A stretch of DNA of 23,622 nt from Chloroflexota bacterium (GTDB lineage: Bacteria; Chloroflexota; Dehalococcoidia; UBA1127; JACQUN01), in contig JACQUN010000194.1 in NCBI GenBank assembly GCA_016210285.1, forward strand, positions 1-23,622, written 5' to 3'. Shown piece by piece: positions 18,652 to 23,622 of the stretch. Made by a program: the position numbers and the translations under genes. Every line of letters begins with the position of its first letter. The first letter of the stretch is position 1. The notes beneath the pieces are model-generated. The model was given only the letters and a program-made list of their open reading frames with translations. It was not told the DNA's origin and made no database searches.

Positions 18652-19554
18652 GTGAAGCTCGTGTTCTTCAACGACTACCAACTGGGCATCCTCAAGGGAA
18701 CCACCATCATAGATGCCTCCCCGGCAGTGCGGGAGGCGCAGGCGCCCACGCCCCAGGGGCTGATGGAGCAGGTCATCATTCAATTCTCCAGGCTGGCCCC
18801 ACGCCTCCGGGAGCTCGGCGAGCAGGAGCGAGGCATACCGCTGGAGAAAGTCCGCCTGCGCCCTCCCCTGCCCTGGCCAGGGAAGATTATCTGCGCCGCG
18901 GTCAACTACCTGGAGTTTGGGCAGCGGACCGCAGCGGAGAAGGACTGCTTCCTGAAACCCGCTACCGCGGTCATCGGCCCCGGCGACACCGTGGTGCTCC
19001 CCGAGATCAAGGCCACGGTTTTCCACCACGAGGCTGAGCTGGCGGTGGTCATCGGGAAGGAGGCAAAGGGCATCCCCGCGGCGCGGGCCATGGACTACGT
19101 TTTCGGCTACACCTGCTTCCTGGACATGTCGGCCCGCGGCCTGGCCCCCGAGGGGCGCACCAGCTTCTTCCTGGGCAAGGCCTGGGACACCTTCGCACCC
19201 ATAGGCCCCTGCATCACCACCGCTGACGAGATCCCCGACCCCAACAACCTGCGCGTCCGCCTCTGGGTGGACGACCAGCCCCGCCACGACTTCAACACCA
19301 GCGACATGGCCCACAAGGTCCCGGCCCTGATTGAATTCGCCTCCTCGGTCTGCACCCTGAAGCCGGGGGATGTCATCGCCACCGGGACCAACCACCAGGG
19401 CATCGGCCCCATCCAGGATGGGGAGACGGTGACCATCGAGATCGAGGGCATCGGGCGGATGAGCGTGAAGGTGCGGGACCCGCTGAAACGGACCTGGCCC
19501 AAGGCCATAGACCGCGAGTTTGCCCGCGGGGTCATCGAGCGGGCGCGGCGGTAG
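18652..19554 (+). CDS. Fumarylacetoacetate hydrolase family protein
   Basis: 300 aa from GTG 18652, with GGAGGT six nucleotides upstream. A longer reading from 18568 would begin inside purA and lacks a site. FAH-family enzymes use a divalent metal to cleave or isomerise beta-diketo acids, as in aromatic catabolism, or to decarboxylate oxaloacetate. The core CAAVNYLEFG (81-90), FHHEAELAVVIGKEAK (124-139; metal ligands E127 and E129), FGYTCFLDMSARG (151-163; D158), LGKAWDTFAPIGP (174-186; K176) and GDVIATGTNHQG are typical. The N-terminal ~70 residues are the small domain of the longer subgroup. It is probably co-transcribed with purA, though no metabolic link is evident. The exact substrate is unknown. 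Confidence 0.92.
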   Translation: MKLVFFNDYQLGILKGTTIIDASPAVREAQAPTPQGLMEQVIIQFSRLAPRLRELGEQERGIPLEKVRLRPPLPWPGKIICAAVNYLEFGQRTAAEKDCFLKPATAVIGPGDTVVLPEIKATVFHHEAELAVVIGKEAKGIPAARAMDYVFGYTCFLDMSARGLAPEGRTSFFLGKAWDTFAPIGPCITTADEIPDPNNLRVRLWVDDQPRHDFNTSDMAHKVPALIEFASSVCTLKPGDVIATGTNHQGIGPIQDGETVTIEIEGIGRMSVKVRDPLKRTWPKAIDREFARGVIERARR

Positions 19555-19606
19555 AAGCTTGGGTGTCAAGGGCTGAGACGATCCCTCCGGGAAGCGAACC
19601 TGTACA

Positions 19607-19680
19607 CCGCTCATGGTTCGCTAAGCGCGGCATACTGTTCAGCTTTGGGTACCCGTGTCTCCTAGCTTGCAGGGATTGGA
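19607..19680. repeat. Chimeric repeat copy D
   Basis: CCGCTCATGGTTCGCTAAGCG (19607-19627) repeats copy A with one mismatch in the same orientation. GCAGGGATTGG (19669-19679) is the reverse complement of CCAATCCCTGC in copy B. The palindrome GGGTACCC lies between them, and a 7-bp hairpin (TCAAGGG/CCCTTGA) follows at 19685-19702. It looks like a rearranged member of the family. It opens the 557-nt non-coding stretch from 19555 to 20111. Confidence 0.5.
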
Positions 19681-19740
19681 AACCTCAAGGGTACCCCCTT
19701 GACCCCTGAGCGGGACTACAAGGCAATGAAGGATAGCTTA

Positions 19741-19766
19741 CAAGGTTCGAATCCAGTTTGGCCCAC
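19741..19766 (+). other. tRNA T-arm-like fragment and surrounding gap
   Basis: CAAGGTTCGAATCC followed by AGTTTGGCCCA resembles a tRNA 3' end, but the arms do not pair fully and no 5' half is seen. The remaining gap to 20111 holds an 8-bp inverted repeat (TGTCCTCT 19967-19974 / AGAGGACA 20024-20031) around TCTCGGAATGACAT, a REP-like motif. I see no convincing gene. Confidence 0.25.
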
Positions 19767-20111
19767 ACCCGGTTAAGAACCTCCCTCCCATAGAGGATAG
19801 GCACCGGGATAATCACCGTGATCACATGGCGGGCCGCAGGTAATTTTGCGGGTGAGCGCCAGGTGATTTCACGGTTGTAAGACTTGCGCCTACCGGCTAG
19901 AGTGCTGCCTTGGCAGGAGAGCGCACCATCAACAAGCCTGCTGTGCCAAGGCAACAGGCGCCTTCGTGTCCTCTCTCGGAATGACATCAATGTCCTATGC
20001 TGCAGGGGGAAACCCGTCTCTCAAGAGGACAGACGTGCCTCCGTTTTGTCAATATCATCGGCTAGGGCATGCTGTGAGACGCCTACTGGGACGATCAACT
20101 AGGAGGACATC

Positions 20112-20801
20112 ATGAAGCGCACAAAGTGGCCGCTGTTCACGACTCTGACTGTCCTCATGATTTTCGTGGCGGCTTGCGCCACCTCAATCCCCACCCCGAC
20201 TCCCCCGCCGCCATCCACAGTCTCGACCAAGCTCGATGTAAGCTATGGAGCTGCCCCGGCAGCGGGCTGGAAATGGGGCGTCGCGGAGATTACGACGGGA
20301 GCCGAGGAACGAATTGAGAACACTGCCAATCACGGATTCGCCTGGATATTCTACGTCGTTCGTGGTTCTACCGAGATTGGCACCGCTGATGGGAAAATGG
20401 TGATTCCTGCCGGTGAGGCAGCCATACTACCAGCACGACAAGAGCATACCCACCGCTTCCTTCCGCAAAGTCAGGTCCTGGTTTTCCGCCCCGCTGACCG
20501 TCCATTTGGCGAGTTTCATCGAGGAAACCGACTTTTCGAGTCCGGCGCAGCGCTACCGCTGACAGCCGGACAGGACTACAAAGTAAGGATAAGGGAGCAT
20601 ACACTCTCCCCAGGAGCAGCGAGCATCACTGTAGATGCTAACTTCGGGTACGTCTTGGAAGGAACTCTTACCGTTCGTGCGGGCGATTCCGTGACCACCC
20701 AGCAGGCTGGCACGGCCTTCGGATTGCCGTCAAATGTACGCCAGGTCCTCAGCAATGGAGGAACAACACCTGTGCGATTCATTCTGACGGACCTGCACTA
20801 G
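20112..20801 (+). CDS. Bicupin lipoprotein
   Basis: 229 aa from ATG 20112, with AGGAGG seven nucleotides upstream. Residues 1-22 are a lipoprotein signal (KRTKW, a hydrophobic stretch, then VAAC with Cys22 as the lipidated residue), followed by a Pro/Thr-rich linker (TPTPPPPS). The mature part holds two cupin-like beta-barrels. The first is around FYVVRGSTEIGTADGKMVIPAGEAAILPARQEHTH, which includes a possible metal-binding HTH. The second is around FGYVLEGTLTVRAGDSVTTQQAGTAFGLPSNVRQVLSNGG. The enzymatic role is unknown; quercetinase/pirin-like and sensor roles are both possible. The gene is isolated and lower in GC than its surroundings. Repeat copies D and C flank it in direct orientation, which fits a separately acquired unit. 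Confidence 0.82.
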   Translation: MKRTKWPLFTTLTVLMIFVAACATSIPTPTPPPPSTVSTKLDVSYGAAPAAGWKWGVAEITTGAEERIENTANHGFAWIFYVVRGSTEIGTADGKMVIPAGEAAILPARQEHTHRFLPQSQVLVFRPADRPFGEFHRGNRLFESGAALPLTAGQDYKVRIREHTLSPGAASITVDANFGYVLEGTLTVRAGDSVTTQQAGTAFGLPSNVRQVLSNGGTTPVRFILTDLH

Positions 20802-20921
20802 CAAATACTTGGGTCGAACCGTGCGCCGACGTCGTGCCTAGGGGCGTCAGCCGGGGGTCTGTAGCAGTTGCCTCATCTTCGGCACCAAGTCGGGCCTCAG
20901 TAGGTTCGAGTGCTGTCCACA

Positions 20922-20950
20922 GAGCCCCACCCAAGGATTCGAACCCTTCG
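20922..20950 (-). other. tRNA 3'-end-like fragment
   Basis: On the minus strand GAAGGGTTCGAATCC continues as TTGGGTGGGGCTC. This resembles a T arm with the T-loop TTCGAAT and part of an acceptor strand. No complementary CCCCACC 5' arm or anticodon arm lies upstream, so it is a remnant rather than a tRNA gene. It lies directly next to repeat copy C and could be an old integration scar. Confidence 0.3.
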
Positions 20951-20961
20951 GTTCTCACCTT

Positions 20962-21062
20962 GCAGGTATTGCCGAGGTCAAGCTTCCTCAACCCGTCCAG
21001 TCCCTGCTAGCCGCCCAGAAATAGTGCAGGTATCGCTGAGCTTGTCCTTCCTTGGGCTCGGC
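20962..21062 (+). repeat. Dispersed ~64-bp repeat, copy C, with 3' hairpin
   Basis: GCAGGTATTGCCGAG at 20962 and GCAGGTATCGCTGAG at 21026 are exactly 64 nt apart. CCCTGCTAG (21002-21010) sits between them at the same offset as in A and B. The second box opens the hairpin GCTGAGCTT / GGGCTCGGC. It pairs as in copy B even though the sequence differs (AA in B becomes GG in C). The 306-nt gap 20802-21107 contains only this, the tRNA-like fragment and unassigned DNA. Confidence 0.7.
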
Positions 21063-21107
21063 ATGAGCAGTCGAATTGTACGAAGAGAAGCCAGAGGTGC
21101 TACCCGG

Positions 21108-21563
21108 CTACCGCCCCAGCGCCAGCCTCAGCAGGGTAGCGCCCTGCTCCTCAGACACCGGCCAGACCGTGCCGGTGCGCACCCCCTGGAAGAGGGAGAG
21201 GCTAGCCAGCCCTGCCGTGGTCGCCACCTCCGCCTCGGGGACCGGGCGCTGCAAGGCGTGGATGATGCGCACCACCGTGCGCCAGTCCACCTGCTTGTGT
21301 CCAGCCGCTGCCTGGGGCGTCCAGAAGGCGTGCTCATAGGGAAACTCCTCCCGGAGCGCAGGGGGCTCCACCACCTGGCACACGGCCAGCAGCTCCGCTG
21401 TCGGGGTCGGACCCCTGGCCTTCCACCAGAGCACGGTGTCCCCAGCCTTGATCTGCATCCGGTAGCGAGCCGTGTGGAAGGTCGCCAGGTCCGAGACATG
21501 CCGAGCGAGGAAAGAGCCGTGGTCAAAGTAGTGAGGAAGGCGCTGGAAGAGCCAGTAGGACAT
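21108..21563 (-). CDS. EVE-domain (PUA-like) protein
   Basis: 151 aa from ATG 21563, with AAGGAG four nucleotides upstream. The whole length is one EVE domain (PF01878, PUA/YTH-related fold). It shows WLFQRLPHYFDHGSFL, FHTARYRMQIKAGDTVLWWKARG, AELLAVCQVVEPP and the aromatic segment PYEHAFWTPQ that lines the pocket. EVE and related domains bind modified bases in RNA or DNA. Bacterial members often stand alone or with restriction modules. Here no methylase or nuclease is adjacent, so the target is unknown. The downstream gene on the same strand is absent; the upstream neighbour (LiaF-like) ends 56 nt away. Confidence 0.82.
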   Translation of the reverse strand: MSYWLFQRLPHYFDHGSFLARHVSDLATFHTARYRMQIKAGDTVLWWKARGPTPTAELLAVCQVVEPPALREEFPYEHAFWTPQAAAGHKQVDWRTVVRIIHALQRPVPEAEVATTAGLASLSLFQGVRTGTVWPVSEEQGATLLRLALGR

Positions 21564-21618
21564 GGTGCTCCTTCTGGAACGCTCGCGGAGAGGCCGACTG
21601 CCCCAAGGAACCGGGCCC

Positions 21619-22521
21619 CTACCGCACCTTGACGCTGGCCGCGCCCACGCGGAAGTCCAGACTCACCCGATTCGTGGCAGTGCCAAAGTCCGGGGAGACG
21701 TACACGCTGCCTTCCTTGGGAAACCGGCTCTGGTCCACGTCAAAGGACGAGAGGCCGGAGCTTGTGGTGATCCTGCCTGCCAGACCCTCTGGAATGTTGA
21801 CCTTGACATTTGAGGCCCCGGCGTTCACCCGCACATCCACGTGCCCAGCATGGGCCGGCGGGGTGAGCTCCACATTGGCAGCCCCGACATCCAGCGTCAG
21901 GTCGGTGACCTGGAGATCACGCAGGTCAAGCAGGATGGTGGATGCGCCCCCCTTCAGGCCAACAGACAGCCGTGGCGTCCGCGAGAAAGCTATGTCCCAC
22001 CTGGCCTCGGAGAAGCCGCCGAACCAGCGGCGGTTGTCCATCGTGATGAGAAGGTCGCCTGTTTTCCCCGTTCGCTGCAGCGTCACCTTCGCCGGCCGGC
22101 CCGGTGTGTCAAAGTGTCCCTCCACCAGGTCCCTGGAGTCGGCTGACAACGGTCCCACCTTCAGCTCGCCAGCGCCAAAGGCGACGGTCACCCGAACAGA
22201 CTCCAGTTGGCCCAGAGGCTCTTGCACGCTGGTGGCAGCCTGCCCGGCCTCCCTGCTGGCAAGAGCAAAAGCAGCCGCGAGGGCCCCGATGAGCAGCAAC
22301 ACCATGAGCAGGGCAGCAAGCCACGGGGCGCGCCGACCCAGGATGATATTCAGACCAATGGCGATGAGGATGAGCGGCCAGAAACGCCACAGATTCGCCC
22401 ACAGGCTCCACGACAGGATGCCGGTGGTCTGCAGGAGGAGGACAACGCCCAAGAGGACCAGGATGATGGCGCCGATGGGGACGCCTTCCTGGAACCAGCG
22501 GCGGCGCGACTCAGGGCCCAT
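21619..22521 (-). CDS. LiaF-like membrane protein with toast-rack domain
   Basis: 300 aa from ATG 22521; a longer reading from 22605 lies inside the PspC gene and is rejected. The N-terminus holds three membrane segments (about 15-35, 42-60, 66-90; GAIILVLLGVVLLLQ, FWPLILIAIGLNIILG) of the DUF5668/LiaI-LiaF type. The C-terminal ~200 residues form repeating beta strands (VTVAFGAGELKVGPLS, LTLDVGAANVELTPP, VNAGASNVKVNIPEG, LDFRVGAASVKV), the toast-rack fold (DUF2154/DUF4097-like). LiaF-type proteins sense cell-envelope stress and restrain LiaRS signalling. No histidine kinase or regulator is nearby. The PspC stop and this start share TGATG, and GGAGAGGG serves as ribosome site. Confidence 0.82.
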   Translation of the reverse strand: MGPESRRRWFQEGVPIGAIILVLLGVVLLLQTTGILSWSLWANLWRFWPLILIAIGLNIILGRRAPWLAALLMVLLLIGALAAAFALASREAGQAATSVQEPLGQLESVRVTVAFGAGELKVGPLSADSRDLVEGHFDTPGRPAKVTLQRTGKTGDLLITMDNRRWFGGFSEARWDIAFSRTPRLSVGLKGGASTILLDLRDLQVTDLTLDVGAANVELTPPAHAGHVDVRVNAGASNVKVNIPEGLAGRITTSSGLSSFDVDQSRFPKEGSVYVSPDFGTATNRVSLDFRVGAASVKVR

Positions 22522-23024
22522 CACCCTCTCCGAAAGCGGCCGATGAGGATCCCGACACCTATGGCGACGAGCACCAGGGGCCAGAAGGTGCCCCAGCGAA
22601 ACCACCAGAAGGCGCCGATGTTGGCGAGAAGGATAAGCACCCCCACCACAATCAGAATCAGGGCAATGGTGTTGCGACGGCGCTCCGCACCCTGCTGTCC
22701 GGTCGGTTGACCTGTGGCATCGCCCCGGGGGGCAGCGCCGCGTACCGCTGCCCCAATCTGGCGACCCGCTTCACCAACCTCCCTGGCCATGGTCTGCAGA
22801 TTCTCCTGTGCCACCTCAGTTGGCTGGCGGGCAGCGGTCTCTGCCCTGGGCGTGAGGATGGCCAGGATGAGATACAGGAGCAACCCGATGCCGTTGGCAA
22901 AAAGGAGGAGGATGAAGACGACTCGTACCAGCACGGGGTCAATGTTGAAGTACTCCGCCAGGCCGCCGCACACGCCGAAGAGGACCTTGTCTGTACTACT
23001 CTTGTGAAGCCTTCTAGAGTCCAT
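22521..23024 (-). CDS. PspC-domain membrane protein
   Basis: 167 aa from ATG 23024 with a run of seven G just upstream; a GTG at 23048 would add eight residues. Residues ~1-60 are a PspC domain: RRLHKSSTDKVLFGVCGGLAEYFNIDPVLVRVVFILL with a membrane helix continuing through LLLYLILAILTPR. A polar linker of about 55 residues (Gln/Gly/Arg-rich, QPTGQQGAERR) precedes two C-terminal hydrophobic segments (NTIALILIVVGVLILLANIGAFWWF, FWPLVLVAIGVGILIG) of DUF5668 type. PspC proteins take part in envelope-stress response and membrane integrity. It is the first gene of a two-gene unit with the LiaF-like protein (TGATG overlap). No consensus promoter is clear in the 96-nt gap upstream. Confidence 0.85.
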   Translation of the reverse strand: MDSRRLHKSSTDKVLFGVCGGLAEYFNIDPVLVRVVFILLLFANGIGLLLYLILAILTPRAETAARQPTEVAQENLQTMAREVGEAGRQIGAAVRGAAPRGDATGQPTGQQGAERRRNTIALILIVVGVLILLANIGAFWWFRWGTFWPLVLVAIGVGILIGRFRRG

Positions 23025-23120
23025 CGCCCCCCCGCGAAAAAGAAGCACTACCTGGGGCGAGCTTCACCCGCAACGCCACGCCTGCGCTTTGACAGCCCCG
23101 CCTTCAAAGAACCCATGCCG

Positions 23121-23622
23121 TCACGCCGCTGCGGGCACCGGCAGGTCGCTGGTGTAGTCCTTCAGGACGGCATCAATCTGGGCGGCGGTCTTCTCGTCAG
23201 GCGGCACCAGGGGCAATCGCGGGTTGCCCACGCGGAACGCCACGCGGTTGACGCTGTACTTGACCGGGATGGGGTTGGACACAATGAAGAGGACCTTGAA
23301 GAGGGGGTGCAGGCGGCGGTGCTCGGCGGCGGCCCGCTCCACGTTGCCCTCCAGGAGGGCGCCCATCATCCCCTTGATCTGCCGCCCCACCAGGTGCGAG
23401 GCCACGCTGACCACACCGTAGCCGCCCATAGCCATGATGGGATAGGTCTCATTGTCGTTGCCGCTCCACACAAGGAAGCCGGGCCGCGCCCCGTCTACAG
23501 TCCGGGCCACCTGGTCGAAGTCGCTGCCCGCCTCCTTGACGCCGAGAATGTTGTCAATGCGGCTCAGGCGGATGATGGTCTCGTGGGTCATGTTCAGGCT
23601 GGTGCGGCTGGGCACGTTATAG
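23121..23622 (-). CDS. dapA: Dihydrodipicolinate synthase/N-acetylneuraminate lyase family, C-terminal part
   Basis: The frame is open across the window edge (about 167 codons; start missing). The first visible residues YNVPSRTSLNM match the family's YNVPxRT motif. VKEAGSDFDQV contains the Schiff-base Lys of the KEASGD-like motif. SGNDNETYPIMAMGGYGVVSVASHLVGRQI is the GxxG pyruvate-binding region. These (beta/alpha)8 enzymes condense pyruvate with an aldehyde. DapA makes 4-hydroxy-tetrahydrodipicolinate from pyruvate and aspartate semialdehyde for lysine and peptidoglycan. The gene name is likely but not proven; other members, such as NanA or KDG aldolases, share the motifs. The gene ends 97 nt before the PspC start on the same strand. 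Confidence 0.8.
   Translation of the reverse strand, partial: YNVPSRTSLNMTHETIIRLSRIDNILGVKEAGSDFDQVARTVDGARPGFLVWSGNDNETYPIMAMGGYGVVSVASHLVGRQIKGMMGALLEGNVERAAAEHRRLHPLFKVLFIVSNPIPVKYSVNRVAFRVGNPRLPLVPPDEKTAAQIDAVLKDYTSDLPVPAAA

Noticed and set aside
19685..19990. 101-codon minus-strand frame in the gap before the bicupin gene
   Set aside because: It has no ribosome site, its C-terminus is the translation of a tRNA-like fragment and a hairpin, and no family is recognised.

Overview
This 23.6 kb window is GC-rich and gene-dense, and looks like chromosomal DNA from a free-living bacterium. I infer Chloroflexota, probably Dehalococcoidia or a relative. The inference rests on the high GC content, on a CcmE of the CxxxY type, on the mix of SDR, crotonase, FAH and NIPSNAP enzymes, and on intergenic REP-like debris of the GGGGCGAC and CTCAGAATGACA kinds. 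No marker gene settles it. Promoters resemble sigma-70 sites, and most genes have clear AGGAGG-type ribosome sites.

Layout. (1) 1-3078: the 5' part of valS (minus) diverges from a NIPSNAP-Ldh2/MDH2 oxidoreductase pair (plus). (2) 3079-5630 is an accessory-looking stretch. It holds copies of a dispersed ~64-bp repeat around a small HAD-like gene, a Gly/Lys-rich micro-ORF, two short minus-strand hypothetical genes, and two tightly spaced unusual tRNA genes. (3) 5637-7681: a divergent promoter region, an orphan ccmE and an MFS transporter. (4) 7736-10209 (minus): polX with a downstream, translationally coupled unknown gene. (5) 10384-16352 (minus): a crotonase-prs-secA-CPBP-hicB-hicA train with 1-22 nt overlaps at most junctions and a hairpin in the prs-secA gap. 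(6) 16420-19554: a divergent SDR (minus) and a purA-FAH hydrolase pair (plus) with back-to-back promoters. (7) 19555-21107: a second repeat-rich region around a lower-GC bicupin lipoprotein gene. (8) 21108-23622 (minus): an EVE-domain protein, a PspC/LiaF-like envelope-stress pair, and the C-terminal part of a dapA-family gene.

How the parts relate. The core genes serve housekeeping functions: tRNA charging, PRPP and AMP synthesis, protein export and DNA repair. Catabolic or CoA-related enzymes (crotonase, SDR, FAH, Ldh2, NIPSNAP) are interspersed. The points most worth a second look are four. First, the direct repeats bracket two separate single-gene accessory insertions. Second, a class II (serine-like) tRNA carries a CCU anticodon and sits 8 nt from a malformed tRNA. 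Third, a membrane CPBP protease is stop/start-coupled to a minimal HicBA module. Fourth, a conserved-core hairpin sits in the HAD gene leader.
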